From NCBI RefSeq assembly GCF_900104725.1, contig NZ_LT629758.1:7464001-7528000 (forward strand): a DNA stretch of 64,000 nt, read 5' to 3'. The notes beneath the pieces are model-generated. The model saw only the letters and a list, made by a program, of their open reading frames with translations, ran no database searches and was not told where the DNA came from. The position numbers and the translations under genes were made by a program. Source of the DNA: Actinoplanes derwentensis. Its GTDB lineage: Bacteria > Actinomycetota > Actinomycetes > Mycobacteriales > Micromonosporaceae. The stretch's first letter is position 1. Each line of letters opens with the position of its first letter. Below, piece by piece: positions 48,019-60,845 of this stretch.

Positions 48019-48936
48019 TCAGTCCCGCTCGGCCAGCGTCAGTTCGATACCGCCGACCAGGTCTGCGCAGACGTTGTAGATGAAGGCGCTGAGCGTGGCC
48101 AGTGCGGTGAACAGCACCACGTTGACCGCGCCGATCAGCATCGACGTGCCGATGACGCCCCAGGCGGTGATCCGGAAGGAACCGGTCGTGGCGCCCTCCG
48201 TGCCACCGCTGGCGGTGACGAGGTCCTGGAGGTTGCCGTTGACCGAGCTCCAGACGCCCATCGTGTCGAGGGCGAGGTAGAGCACCGACGTCGCCACGAC
48301 GACCACGATGAAGAGCACGATCGACACCGCGAACGCGAACTTCATCACGGACCAGGGGTCGATCCGCTTGAGGTTGAGCCGGGCGCGACGGGGGCCGCGC
48401 GCCGCCGCCGAGGACACGGTGGACCGAGCCGACCGCACCGCCTCGGAGACACGGGCCGCCCCGACCGCTGCGGCACCGCCGGCGACCGGAGCAGCGGCCG
48501 AACCGCCGGTCCGCTGTTTCGCGGCGCCTGGCGTGGCCGCTGACGCGGACGCCGAGGCCCCGACCGGCCGCGGCGGCGTGACCTGTGGCCCGCCGGGCGG
48601 CGTCGACCCGGGCAGGATGCCCGGAGCGCGCCCGGTTGTCGTCCCCGGAGCCGCGCCTTTGCCCTTGGTGACGACCGGCACGGAGGCCGATCCCTTCACC
48701 GGCGGCTGCACACTCGGCCGCTTGTCCGGGCCGTCGGCGCTACCGGCCGCGGGTTCACCGGGCGGCGGGGCCATGCCCGGCGCCCTGGTGAACTTCGGCG
48801 TTGTCGGGGAATCGGTGGGGACAGAGGCACGCCCTGTGGACTCGCGCCCGGACGGTGCGGCAGCGTCCTTCTTTGCCGCATCGTCCGGAGTCGCTGAGGT
48901 CCCCGTGCCCCCCGACTTCGCCTGTGTCTCCGGCAT
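48019..48936 (-). CDS. DUF3566 transmembrane protein
   Basis: A 305-residue protein. The N-terminal ~180 residues are a low-complexity Pro/Ala/Gly/Thr region. Residues ~185-300 are the DUF3566 domain: RARLNLKRIDPWSVMKFAFA, then a first helix VSIVLFIVVVVATSVLYLAL, an extracytoplasmic segment (GVWSSVNGNLQDLVTASGG) and a second helix IGAVNVVLFTALATLSAFIY, ending VCADLVGGIELTLAERD. It is the standard gene downstream of gyrA in actinobacteria, related in place to mycobacterial Rv0007. ATG 48936 lies four bases after the gyrA stop, so the genes are co-transcribed. Confidence 0.9.
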   Translation of the reverse strand: MPETQAKSGGTGTSATPDDAAKKDAAAPSGRESTGRASVPTDSPTTPKFTRAPGMAPPPGEPAAGSADGPDKRPSVQPPVKGSASVPVVTKGKGAAPGTTTGRAPGILPGSTPPGGPQVTPPRPVGASASASAATPGAAKQRTGGSAAAPVAGGAAAVGAARVSEAVRSARSTVSSAAARGPRRARLNLKRIDPWSVMKFAFAVSIVLFIVVVVATSVLYLALDTMGVWSSVNGNLQDLVTASGGTEGATTGSFRITAWGVIGTSMLIGAVNVVLFTALATLSAFIYNVCADLVGGIELTLAERD

Positions 48937-48939
48937 CAA

Positions 48940-51450
48940 CTAGTCCTGTTCGTCAGGCTCGTCGGCATTGCGAGCAAGCGCCACGATGGTTACACCTTCT
49001 GGGAGGTCCATCAGCTTGACCCCCATTGTGTTCCGATCCCGTGTGCGCCGTACAGGCTTCACGGGAGTCCGAATGACACCACCATTGCTGGTGATGGCAA
49101 ACAGTTCATCCTCCGGGCTGATCACCAGAGCGCCGACAAGTCCACCACGACGCTCAGTGATCTTGGCGGTCAGCACCCCCTTACCGCCACGGCCCTGCAC
49201 CGGATACTCCTCGATGGGTGTCCGCTTCGCATACCCACCATTGGTGGCGACCAACACATCCATGTCAGGTCGAACCACTTCCATGGCGAGAAGCTCATCG
49301 GCTTCGCTGAAGCGCATCCCGATCACGCCGGACGTCGCCCGGCCCATCGGGCGCAGTGCCTCGTCGGTGGCATTGAAGCGGATGGCCTGGGCTTTCTTGG
49401 AGACCAGGAGCAGGTCGTCCTCAGGTGCCGCCAGTGCCGCGCCCACCAACTCGTCATCCTCCCGCAGGTTGATGGCGATGATGCCACCGCTGCGGTTGGA
49501 GTCAAATTCCTCCAGGCGAGTCTTCTTCACGAGCCCATTCTTAGTGGCGAGCACAAGGTAGGGCGCGACCTGGTAGTTCGGGATCTGGATGATCTGCGCG
49601 ATGTGCTCGTCCGGCTGGAAGGCCAGCAGGTTCGCGACGTGCTGACCTTTGGCGATCCGGCTCGCTTCGGGCAGTTCGTACGCCTTCGCCCGATAAACCC
49701 GGCCCTTGTTCGTGAAGAACAGCATCCAGTCGTGGGTCGAGATCACGAAGAAGTGCGAGACGATGTCGTCCTGCCGCAGCGTGGCACCGCTGACGCCCTT
49801 GCCGCCGCGCTTCTGAGACCGGTACAGATCGGTCTTCGTACGCTTGGCATAACCGGTACGTGTGATGGTCACCACAACGTCCTCGCGCGCGATGAGGTCT
49901 TCCATCGAGACCTCGCCGTCGAACGGGATGATCTGGGTGCGCCGCTCGTCGCCGAACTTCGCGACGATCTCGGCCAGCTCCTCGGAGATGATCGCCCGCT
50001 GCCGCTCCGGCTTGGCGAGGATGTCCTTGAACTCGGCGATGTCAATCTCGATCTTGCCGAGCTCGTCGATGATCCGCTGCCGCTCCAGCGCGGCGAGCCG
50101 GCGCAGCTGCATGTCGAGGATCGCGGTCGCCTGGATCTCGTCGACGTCGAGCAGCTGCATCAGGCCCTGACGGGAGTCCTCGACGGTGGTCGAACGCCGG
50201 ATCAGGGCGATGACCTCGTCGAGCATGTCCAGCGCCTTGGCCAGACCACGCAGGATGTGCGCTCGCTCCTCGGCCTTGCGCAACCGGTACGCGGTCCGCC
50301 GCTGGATGACCTCGATCTGGTGGTCGACGTAGTAGCGGATGAACTGCGCCAGGTTGAGCGTGCGCGGCACCCCGTCGACGATCGCCAGCATGTTGGCGCC
50401 GAACGTCTCCTGCAGCTGGGTGTGCTTGTAGAGGTTGTTCAGCACGACCTTGGCGACCGCGTCGCGCTTCAGGACCAGGATCAGGCGCATGCCGGTACGG
50501 CCGGACGACTCGTCCCGGATGTCGGCGATGCCGGTGAGCTTGCCTTCCTTGACCAGCTCGGCGATGCGCTCGGCGAGGTTGTCCGGGTTCACCTGGTACG
50601 GCAGCTCGGTCACCACGAGACACGGCCGGCCCCGGGTGTCCTCCTCGACCTCGACCACCGCGCGCATCCGGATCGACCCACGGCCGGTCCGGTACGCGTC
50701 GTTGATCGCCGACTGGCCGACGATCATGCCCTTGGTCGGGAAGTCCGGGCCCTTGACGAGCTCGAGCATCGCTTCGAGCGCGGTCGCCTCGTCCGACTCG
50801 GGGTTGTCGAGCTGCCACTGGACGGCGCTGGCGATCTCGCCCAGGTTGTGTGGCGGGATCTTGGTGGCCATCCCGACAGCGATGCCCTCAGAGCCGTTGA
50901 CCAGCAGGTTCGGGAACCGGGCCGGCAGGATCGTCGGTTCCTTGGTGCGCCCGTCGTAGTTGTCCTGCATGTCGACGGTGTCTTCGTCGATGTCCCGCAG
51001 CATCTCCATCGCCAGCGGGGACAGCTTCGCTTCGGTGTAGCGCATGGCCGCGGGCGGGTCGTTACCCGGCGAGCCGAAGTTGCCGTTGCTGTCGATCAGC
51101 GGGTAGCGCAGCGACCAACGCTGCCCCATGCGGACCAGGGCGTCGTAGATCGACGAGTCGCCGTGCGGGTGGTAGTTGCCCATCACGTCGCCGACGATGC
51201 GGGCGCACTTGACGTAACCGCGGTCGGGACGGAAGCCGGCGTCGTACATCGCGTAGAGGATCTTGCGGTGCACCGGCTTGAGGCCGTCCCGGACGTCGGG
51301 CAGCGCACGGCCGACGATGACGCTCATCGCGTAGTCGAGGTACGAACGCTGCATCTCGACCTCGAGGCCGACCGGGACGACGCGCTGGGTCACGCCGCCG
51401 GTATCGGCCGGGATCTCGTCGCCGCCGGGGGGCTCGGGAGTGTCAGTCAC
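48940..51450 (-). CDS. gyrA: DNA gyrase subunit A
   Basis: An 836-residue type II topoisomerase subunit. The winged-helix/tower region holds the catalytic Tyr138 in [14 protein letters not shown] and the quinolone-determining loop [16 protein letters not shown], where Ser99 and Asp103 match E. coli Ser83 and Asp87, that is, the susceptible form. The C-terminal beta-pinwheel carries the GyrA box [10 protein letters not shown] near residue 555 and later similar blades (GRGGKGVLT). With GyrB it introduces negative supercoils. Three DnaA-box-like sequences lie in its 110-bp upstream gap. Ser at the first position differs from mycobacteria, which have Ala there. Confidence 0.98.
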   Translation of the reverse strand: MTDTPEPPGGDEIPADTGGVTQRVVPVGLEVEMQRSYLDYAMSVIVGRALPDVRDGLKPVHRKILYAMYDAGFRPDRGYVKCARIVGDVMGNYHPHGDSSIYDALVRMGQRWSLRYPLIDSNGNFGSPGNDPPAAMRYTEAKLSPLAMEMLRDIDEDTVDMQDNYDGRTKEPTILPARFPNLLVNGSEGIAVGMATKIPPHNLGEIASAVQWQLDNPESDEATALEAMLELVKGPDFPTKGMIVGQSAINDAYRTGRGSIRMRAVVEVEEDTRGRPCLVVTELPYQVNPDNLAERIAELVKEGKLTGIADIRDESSGRTGMRLILVLKRDAVAKVVLNNLYKHTQLQETFGANMLAIVDGVPRTLNLAQFIRYYVDHQIEVIQRRTAYRLRKAEERAHILRGLAKALDMLDEVIALIRRSTTVEDSRQGLMQLLDVDEIQATAILDMQLRRLAALERQRIIDELGKIEIDIAEFKDILAKPERQRAIISEELAEIVAKFGDERRTQIIPFDGEVSMEDLIAREDVVVTITRTGYAKRTKTDLYRSQKRGGKGVSGATLRQDDIVSHFFVISTHDWMLFFTNKGRVYRAKAYELPEASRIAKGQHVANLLAFQPDEHIAQIIQIPNYQVAPYLVLATKNGLVKKTRLEEFDSNRSGGIIAINLREDDELVGAALAAPEDDLLLVSKKAQAIRFNATDEALRPMGRATSGVIGMRFSEADELLAMEVVRPDMDVLVATNGGYAKRTPIEEYPVQGRGGKGVLTAKITERRGGLVGALVISPEDELFAITSNGGVIRTPVKPVRRTRDRNTMGVKLMDLPEGVTIVALARNADEPDEQD

Positions 51451-51506
51451 TTTTAACCCTTACTCAAGGTGATTCCGGGCAAATACTGCCGAAACTGGCA
51501 TAAGGC

Positions 51507-51549
51507 TGTGGATAACACTGTGGAAAGTAGCCATACGCTGTGGATACGG
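51507..51549. promoter_or_regulatory. Cluster of DnaA boxes in the gyrB-gyrA gap
   Basis: TGTGGATAA (51507-51515, perfect), TGTGGAAAG (51519-51527) and TGTGGATAC (51541-51549) stand in the same orientation within 43 bases between gyrB and gyrA. This suggests DnaA binding at the gyrA promoter; not proven. Confidence 0.5.
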
Positions 51550-51559
51550 CCCTCGAAAC

Positions 51560-54052
<2,493 letters not shown>

Positions 54053-54619
54053 ATGGCGCACGACAAGGGCCTGGACAACGTCGCGGTGCACTGGCCGCGG
54101 ACGAACCAGTACTACGACCCGGTGGCTCCCGCCGAGTTCGTCGACTTCGGGGCGATCGCGGACCGGCCCGAGATCGCGGCACCCACCGGAGCCCTGGCGC
54201 TGCACATCGCCAAGACCGGAACGGTGCGGGCCACCGCGTACACCGAACTCGTTGATCTTCTGCTCGGCCTTGAAGGTGTGCTCTACGCCACCGACGCCGC
54301 GGCCGAGGACGAAGACCCGGTCATCGACCCGGACGGCTGCGCGTGGATCGCCGGCGGCCTGGAGCGGTTCGTCGAGGGCCACGAGAAGTTCGACGACCTG
54401 GTCACCTTCGAGACCGTCACCGAGGTGCTGCGCACCGCGATCTCCGCCGGCCGCCTCCCCGAGCAGCAGCTGCGCTGGCTGGACCAGCGACTCGCGGGCC
54501 TGCGCGACGACGCCGGGAACTCACCGCACTGGAGCTTCGCGCGGACCGAGCTGGCCATCCTGGCCGGGTTCTACCGCCGCTGCGCCGAGCGCGGCTTCGC
54601 GGTGTTCGCGGACTACTGA
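54053..54619 (+). CDS. Conserved hypothetical protein divergent from gyrB
   Basis: A 188-residue acidic soluble protein (AHDKGLDNVAVHWPRTNQYY, ... DFGAIADRPEIAAPTGALAL, ... WSFARTELAILAGFYRRCAE). No motif recognised, no signal or membrane segment. AAGGG lies ten bases before the ATG. Lone gene between gyrB and a convergent secreted-protein gene. Confidence 0.65.
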   Translation: MAHDKGLDNVAVHWPRTNQYYDPVAPAEFVDFGAIADRPEIAAPTGALALHIAKTGTVRATAYTELVDLLLGLEGVLYATDAAAEDEDPVIDPDGCAWIAGGLERFVEGHEKFDDLVTFETVTEVLRTAISAGRLPEQQLRWLDQRLAGLRDDAGNSPHWSFARTELAILAGFYRRCAERGFAVFADY

Positions 54620-54681
54620 GCGGACCACTCAAGCGGACCACTCGAGCGGACTACTGGAAGGGCTACCGAGCCGATTCCCGG

Positions 54682-55158
54682 TTACTGAGTCTTTCGCGGG
54701 TGGCGGATCAGCCACCCCAGACCACCTGCCACAGCGACAAGGACCAGGGCCGAGCCGACCCAGAAGATGCGGGTACGGTCCTCAACCTCGCGATGCATCC
54801 GGGCCAGCAGCTCGTTGCCGTCACAGGACGACGTCGCACCGCCGACCGAGTACACCTGGTAACGGCCGCCTTCGACGAACCCGTATCCACAGGACGCCGA
54901 ATCCTCGGCAGTGATGAGTGTCACTTTACTGCCGGGATCGCCCTTGAGGACCGATTCGACGGCGAACTCGACCTCCACGTCCGAACCGACCCAGTCCGCG
55001 TCCACATCCTCGACCACGCCGACGAACGCCACCTCAGACCGCTCCAGCGGGTCGAAGCCAGTGGCGCACGAGCAGGCCCACGCGGGACTCCCGGCGACCG
55101 AGATCGGTGCCAGGACGAGCAGCAGCAGGACCAAGGCGCGGCGCAGATGCGAGAACAT
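54682..55158 (-). CDS. Secreted/membrane-tethered TIMP-like (netrin-fold) protein
   Basis: A 158-residue protein: signal peptide [20 protein letters not shown] ... AWA, then [20 protein letters not shown], where the mature N-terminus begins with Cys-x-Cys as in TIMP/netrin-like domains. Further cysteines ([27 protein letters not shown]) would pair in disulfides. A C-terminal helix [20 protein letters not shown] plus RHPRKTQ tethers it to the membrane. Bacterial TIMP-like proteins are of unknown role; protease inhibition is a guess. Confidence 0.75.
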   Translation of the reverse strand: MFSHLRRALVLLLLVLAPISVAGSPAWACSCATGFDPLERSEVAFVGVVEDVDADWVGSDVEVEFAVESVLKGDPGSKVTLITAEDSASCGYGFVEGGRYQVYSVGGATSSCDGNELLARMHREVEDRTRIFWVGSALVLVAVAGGLGWLIRHPRKTQ

Positions 55159-55191
55159 GCCTCTACAGACGCACCAGAAGGCCGTTTGGTT

Positions 55192-55890
55192 TCAGCCGTA
55201 CGTATCCCGAGGTCCCCGGCCCTGCACCCGCCGCGTACCCCGGCTCCACGACGGCGCGGCCGGCCCGTGAATGTTGAGCCTGGTCACGACGTTGTTGCCG
55301 ACCTCCCCGGCGATCTTGCGCAGCAGGGTGGCGGCGAGCATCCGCAACTGGGTGGCCCACGCCGTCGACTCGGCCTCGACCTCCAGGATCCCGCCCTCGA
55401 GCTTCATCGGGCGGCTGTGCGCAGCGATGTCCGGCCCGACCACTTTCTCCCAGGCCCCGAAGACGGTCGCCTCAGCTTTCGGCTTCTCCCAGCCACGGGC
55501 TTTGACCAGGCGTTCCAGCATCGCCCCGAACAGCTGTGGATCACGCGGGTCCGGGCCCGGCCCGGAGTAACCACGCAACCGCCGGCCGCTGCCTGGCCCC
55601 CCGGCCCGGCGACGCGGCGTCTTGGCCGCCTCCCGGCGCCGGGCCAGCGCGGCGTCCAACACGGCCCGAGCAAGCTCCGGCCCCACAAGCTGATCGTTGG
55701 CCACCGGCTCCGCCGGCTTATCCACAGCGGGACGAGATTTATCCACAGCGGGACGGGAAACTCGCTCAGCGCCCCCAGAAGACCCCTGAAGCTCCCTGGC
55801 CTCATCGAGCCCCGCCCACAGGTCCCCCCGGGCCTCTGTGAACCGCTGAGGCCGGTCTTCCGGCCGATCTCGATCAGAGTCAGGAAACAC
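55192..55890 (-). CDS. dciA: DUF721 family protein (DciA-like helicase loader)
   Basis: A 232-residue protein. After a ~110-residue charged, proline-rich N-terminus comes the DUF721 domain: [63 protein letters not shown]721/DciA proteins load the replicative helicase DnaB in bacteria without DnaC/DnaI, and the gene is next to recF in actinobacteria. It overlaps the recF stop by 11 bases. The N-terminus contains the repeat [12 protein letters not shown], whose DNA includes two perfect DnaA boxes. Confidence 0.88.
   Translation of the reverse strand: MFPDSDRDRPEDRPQRFTEARGDLWAGLDEARELQGSSGGAERVSRPAVDKSRPAVDKPAEPVANDQLVGPELARAVLDAALARRREAAKTPRRRAGGPGSGRRLRGYSGPGPDPRDPQLFGAMLERLVKARGWEKPKAEATVFGAWEKVVGPDIAAHSRPMKLEGGILEVEAESTAWATQLRMLAATLLRKIAGEVGNNVVTRLNIHGPAAPSWSRGTRRVQGRGPRDTYG
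55718..55747. promoter_or_regulatory. Two DnaA boxes inside dciA
   Basis: TTATCCACA occurs at 55718-55726 and again at 55739-55747, 21 bases apart, two helical turns, inside the coding sequence for [12 protein letters not shown]. Confidence 0.5.
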
Positions 55891-57010
55891 GGATCACCGA
55901 TCCCGTCGTCACGTCGTAGCGCGCCCCATGCAGGCTCGCCGGCACATCCTCCGGAACCGCACACGTCACCAGCAACTGTCCCGCATCCGAGACCAGCGCC
56001 GCCAGCCTCTCCCGCCGGGCGGTGTCCAACTCGGCGAAGACGTCGTCGAGAGCCAGCACCGGCTCGATGCCGTCCGAGCGCAACAGGTCGTAGGCGGCCA
56101 GCCGCAGCGCCAGCGCAAACGACCAGGACTCACCGTGGCTCGCATACCCCTTCACCGGCAGGTCGCCGAGGCTGAGCGCGAGATCATCGCGATGCGGGCC
56201 GACCAGGGTGGTGCCGCGCTCGATCTCAGCCACCCGGCGCTCCGCCAGCTTCGCCAGGATCGCCGCCTCCAGGGCCGGACGATCCGAGGGCAGAGCATCA
56301 CCCAACCGCGAGGCGTACGCGATGGCAGCGGCCGTCCGACCGGCGGCGACCGCGTCGTACGCCTTCGTCAAATGCGGTCCCAGCGCCGCAGCCAGTTCCA
56401 GCCGGCCGGCCAGCAACTCCGCACCGTGCCGTGCCAGATGCTGATCCCAGACTTCGAGGGTGGAGAGATCCTGCCCGCGGGTGCCACCCACCTTGCGGTT
56501 CAGGTAGGCGCTGCGCAGCAGGGCGTTGCGCTGCTTGATCACCCGGTCGTAGTCGGCGCGCACCCCCGCATATCGCGGCTGCCGGGCGACCAGCAGGTCG
56601 TCGAGGTAACGCCGCCGCTCCGACGGGTCACCCCGGACCAGCTCCAGGTCCTCCGGGGCGAACAGCACCATCCGCAGCGCGCCGAGCACGTCCCGGGGGC
56701 GGCGTACCGGCGAACGGTTCAGCCGTGCCCGGTTCGCCCGGCCCGGCACGATCTCCAGCTCCACCAGCAGCTCCCGTCCATCGTGGACGAGAGCGCACCG
56801 GACCACCGCCGATTTCGCCCCGGACCGCACCAGCGGTGCGTCCATGGCCACCCGGTGACTGTCCAGAGTGGCCACGTAACCCAGGGCTTCGATCAGGTTC
56901 GTCTTGCCCATGCCGTTCTGGCCGACGAACACGGACACGCCGGGTTCGAGATCGACCGCCACTCGCTCATAGGAACGGAAGTCGGTGAGCTCGACCCGGC
57001 GTACGTGCAT
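55880..57010 (-). CDS. recF: DNA replication/repair protein RecF
   Basis: A 376-residue SMC-like ATPase: Walker [16 protein letters not shown] (residues 29-43), [40 protein letters not shown], and Walker B region [20 protein letters not shown] with the signature region [21 protein letters not shown]. RecF recognises gaps and helps load RecA through RecOR. Standard place between dnaN/gnd and dciA. ATG 57010 lies three bases after the gnd stop. Confidence 0.96.
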   Translation of the reverse strand: MHVRRVELTDFRSYERVAVDLEPGVSVFVGQNGMGKTNLIEALGYVATLDSHRVAMDAPLVRSGAKSAVVRCALVHDGRELLVELEIVPGRANRARLNRSPVRRPRDVLGALRMVLFAPEDLELVRGDPSERRRYLDDLLVARQPRYAGVRADYDRVIKQRNALLRSAYLNRKVGGTRGQDLSTLEVWDQHLARHGAELLAGRLELAAALGPHLTKAYDAVAAGRTAAAIAYASRLGDALPSDRPALEAAILAKLAERRVAEIERGTTLVGPHRDDLALSLGDLPVKGYASHGESWSFALALRLAAYDLLRSDGIEPVLALDDVFAELDTARRERLAALVSDAGQLLVTCAVPEDVPASLHGARYDVTTGSVIRVS

Positions 57011-57013
57011 GGA

Positions 57014-57886
<873 letters not shown>

Positions 57887-57925
57887 GGTGATCTCCCTAG
57901 ATGAGCGATTGGTTCAAGCTCAGTA

Positions 57926-59059
57926 TCAGCGAGTGACCCGGATCGGCATGATCAGATAGCGGTAACCCGGGATGATTTCGCCGCTTTCGGCAGCGGGCGA
58001 GATCACAGCTGGCTTGAACGCGTCGACGAACGCGAACACCGCCGTCGGGGCCCCGAGGTTCTGCAGACCGTCGATCAGGTACTGCGGGTTGAAACCGATC
58101 GTCAGCGGCTCACCGGTGAACTCGGCCTCGGTCGCCTCGCTGGCCCGGGCCTCCTCGGTGCCACCCGCCTCGACCACCACGCCGTCCTCGCTGAAGCTCA
58201 GCAGCACCGGCGTCTGCCGCTCGGCCACCAGGGCGACCCGGCGGACCACCTCGACCAGAGCCGACACCGAGATCCGCGCCTCTGCGTTGTGCGAAGCCGG
58301 GAAGAGCGAGCGCACCGGCGGATAGTTCGCGCCGTCGAGCAGGCGGCTGGTCGTACGGCGGGCGCCACCGGCGAAGCCGATCATGCCCTCGCCGGCGCTG
58401 CCCTGTGCCAGGGCCAGCGTCACCGAGCCACCGCCGGGGCCGAGCGCCTTCGCCGTGTCGTTGAGGGTCTTCGCCGGGACCAGCGAGTTCAGGCTGATCT
58501 CCGGGTCGTCCGGGTTCCACTCGATCTCTCGCATGGCGAGGCGGTACCGGTCGGTCGCCAGCAGCGCCATCGTCGAACCGTTCAGCTCCAGTCGCACACC
58601 GGTCATCATCGGCAGGGTCTCGTCCCGACCTGCGGCGATCGCGACCTGGGAAACGGCTGAGGCGAACGTAGAGGCGTCGACGGTGCCCGCGCTGGACGGC
58701 ATGTCCGGCAGCGCCGGGTAGTCCTCCACCGGCATCGTTGGCAGGGTGAACCGCGCACTGCCGCAGACCAGCTCGAGATGCGAACCGACCGCCGCGATGT
58801 CGACCGGCTTGCCCGGCAGGGCCTTGGTGATCTCGGCGAGCAGGCGGCCGGAGACCAGAGCGGCCCCGTCAGCGTCGGCCTGAACCTCGACACTCACCTG
58901 GCTGGAGACCTCGTAGTCGAAGCCGGACACCTGCAGGCGCCCGCTGGCGACCCGGAGCAGGACACCGGCCAGCACCGGCACCGACGGCCGACTGGGCAGG
59001 CTCTTGGCTGTCCACGCCACGGCTTCGGCGAGCGCGTCTCGCTCCACCCGGAACTTCAT
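57926..59059 (-). CDS. dnaN: DNA polymerase III beta sliding clamp
   Basis: A 377-residue ring-forming clamp with three similar domains. Recognisable stretches: FRVERDALAEAVAWTAKSLP, RPSVPVLAGVLLRVASGRLQ, FASAVSQVAIAAGRDETLPM, MTGVRLELNGSTMALLATDR, and the C-terminal PAAESGEIIPGYRYLIMPIR. It tethers replicase to DNA. Ribosome binding site GGAGGACATC precedes ATG 59059. oriC lies upstream. Confidence 0.98.
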   Translation of the reverse strand: MKFRVERDALAEAVAWTAKSLPSRPSVPVLAGVLLRVASGRLQVSGFDYEVSSQVSVEVQADADGAALVSGRLLAEITKALPGKPVDIAAVGSHLELVCGSARFTLPTMPVEDYPALPDMPSSAGTVDASTFASAVSQVAIAAGRDETLPMMTGVRLELNGSTMALLATDRYRLAMREIEWNPDDPEISLNSLVPAKTLNDTAKALGPGGGSVTLALAQGSAGEGMIGFAGGARRTTSRLLDGANYPPVRSLFPASHNAEARISVSALVEVVRRVALVAERQTPVLLSFSEDGVVVEAGGTEEARASEATEAEFTGEPLTIGFNPQYLIDGLQNLGAPTAVFAFVDAFKPAVISPAAESGEIIPGYRYLIMPIRVTR

Positions 59060-59269
59060 GATGTCCTCCGCGATGCGTCCTCATACAGGGGGCATGGACC
59101 CCACTGAACTCTATGGCTCCGGCGGTACTTGCGCGTGCCCGGCCCTGGTCCGGCTTCTTACACGGCCAAGGGCGAGGACTCCAAGCCTCCAGGCCCTTGC
59201 TTTCGGTGCTTGCCGACCTCGGCCCCGACGAGCTCCGAACCGAGCCTCCACACCTTCCACAACGCTGAT

Positions 59270-60120
59270 TATTGGTTTTTGTTCTCTTAGAAGAGATAAC
59301 TAGTCGTAATCATAGGTGTTGTGGATTCTGTGGAAAACCCGAGTTTGTGCTGGTGAGAGGGTTATCCACCTGTGACTTCCATGTGGGAAACCAGGGTATA
59401 ACTCGGGGCCTCTGTCCACAGCCACTGCCGTTGAGGGCAGTTATCCACCGCTGTCCACAGGCTGTCCCCAGGATATCCACCGGTTTTATCCCCCGCCCTG
59501 TGCATAACGCAGGGACGGGTCCGGGCCGTCGTCCCCAGAACCTTCAACAGGATATCCACAGGCTTCCACAACCTGTGAGATCAACTATCACCCTCCGTGT
59601 CTGTCCACATCGATTTCCACAGGGTCGCCGCACATCTGTGGATAACGGTGTCAGGAGATATCCACTGCCTGTGGATACAGCCTGTGGACGCCTGTGGATT
59701 AGTGTGGATAACGTTGGCACGAAACTGACCCGTCCCGACGTTGACAAAACCCTGTCGATCACTCCTGAAACTAGGCGTTGATTAGCGTCTATATTTTTGG
59801 TTTTTCGAGTTGATCTGGGTATAACTTGTGGATAACCCGGTGTATTACCCGTGGATAAGTCGTGAACGCGCGGGAAGCAGCAGGTCAGAGCTGGGTAACC
59901 CGTTCGTGGACAGCCTGTGGGTAACTACGAATCGGCCCTTGATCCGTTGACGGGCGTCCCTGCGTGATCACCATTGTGGACAGTCGAAACCCGCGTGGGC
60001 CCGGGTCGCCAGACCACTCCCTGTGGATTTACTTCCCAGCGGGTACGTGGAACAACAGCTGAGTCTTCCAACGCCCCTGGTAAATCGAGTTCCCGTCCAG
60101 GTCAGAGACTTATCCACACC
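59270..60120. other. oriC: Chromosomal replication origin oriC
   Basis: Located between dnaN and the 3' end of dnaA as in other actinomycetes. Perfect DnaA boxes: 59637-59645, 59703-59711, 59827-59835 (TGTGGATAA) and 60110-60118 (TTATCCACA). About fifteen one- or two-mismatch versions are spread in both orientations, for example 59362, 59441, 59552, 59916. AT-rich stretches near 59262-59312 and 59776-59822 are candidates for the unwinding element. Confidence 0.93.
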
Positions 60121-60169
60121 CAACATCACTCCCTGTGTCCAGGGGCGGTCCGCGCTCCAGCCCACTGCT

Positions 60170-60715
60170 GCGTGGTGACTTCTGGTTCGATCCGGACCCC
60201 ACCTCACCACGCAGTCGCCCGCGGCCGGGTGTGTGGCCACTTGAGGTGCGAATCGAGCCCGAAGTCACCACGCAGGAGCGGGCCACGCGGGAGCGGGCCA
60301 CGCGGGAGCGGGCCACACAGCAGCGGGCCACACAGCAGCGTGTGGTCAGTTGGGGCGCGGATCGCACCTCTGCCCGGCATGCAGCGAGCCGTTGCCGTTC
60401 CAGCCGGATGCCAAAAGCTGCCGGTAACGGACGCCAGGTTGCCGGTAACGCCCGGGAGCCACTCAGCCAGCCGCTGACCGGGCGTGTGCGGTGACCTTTG
60501 GTTCGGACTGGACCCCAGGTCACCACGAAAAAGCTGGCCACCGGGTATGTGGTGACCTGAGGTGTGGATCGGAGCACAAGTCACCACGCGGATGGCGGGC
60601 ACCGGGATTGTGGTGAGCTTTGGTTTGGATCGGGCCTCAGGTCACCACGGAGACGGCGGGAACTGGGTGTGTGGTGAGCTGAGGTTTGGATCGGAGCCCA
60701 GGGGCACCATGCGGG
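60170..60715. repeat. Array of ~61-bp imperfect hairpin repeats next to oriC
   Basis: GGTGACYT-type left arms begin at 60174, 60235, 60490, 60551, 60612 and 60673; pairs are exactly 61 bases apart (a further degenerate arm is at 60344). Each unit pairs GTGGTGAC(C/T)T with A(A/G)GTCACCAC about 30 bases later; the 60170-60212 unit has a perfect 9-bp stem GCGTGGTGA/TCACCACGC. Stems are conserved more than loops. No coding frame is convincing. Confidence 0.85.
60272..60346. repeat. 15-bp tandem repeat inside the hairpin array
   Basis: GGAGCGGGCCACGCG-type units recur about five times (three ending GCG/ACA and two beginning GCAGCGGGCCACACA), inserted between hairpin units 2 and 3 and displacing the 61-bp phase. 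Confidence 0.8.
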
Positions 60716-60845
60716 GCGTGGGGTTGGGGTAGCGGTGATGGGGTAGCACCGCCCGGCGGTGGGGCGTATGGCGGGACCAGACGCCTGCCTGCACGCACGG
60801 GGCGAGGCCCCGTGGTGCTCTTGAGGGGCCGTGGAACGTACGGCG

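Noticed and set aside
60110..60602. Open frames across the hairpin array reading repeated VVTSGSIRT-like peptides
   Set aside because: They are by-products of the 61-bp repeat in several frames on both strands; no ribosome binding site, and the DNA stems rather than any one frame are conserved.
60170..60715. CRISPR array
   Set aside because: Repeats are degenerate palindromes without unique equal-length spacers, and no cas genes are in the window.
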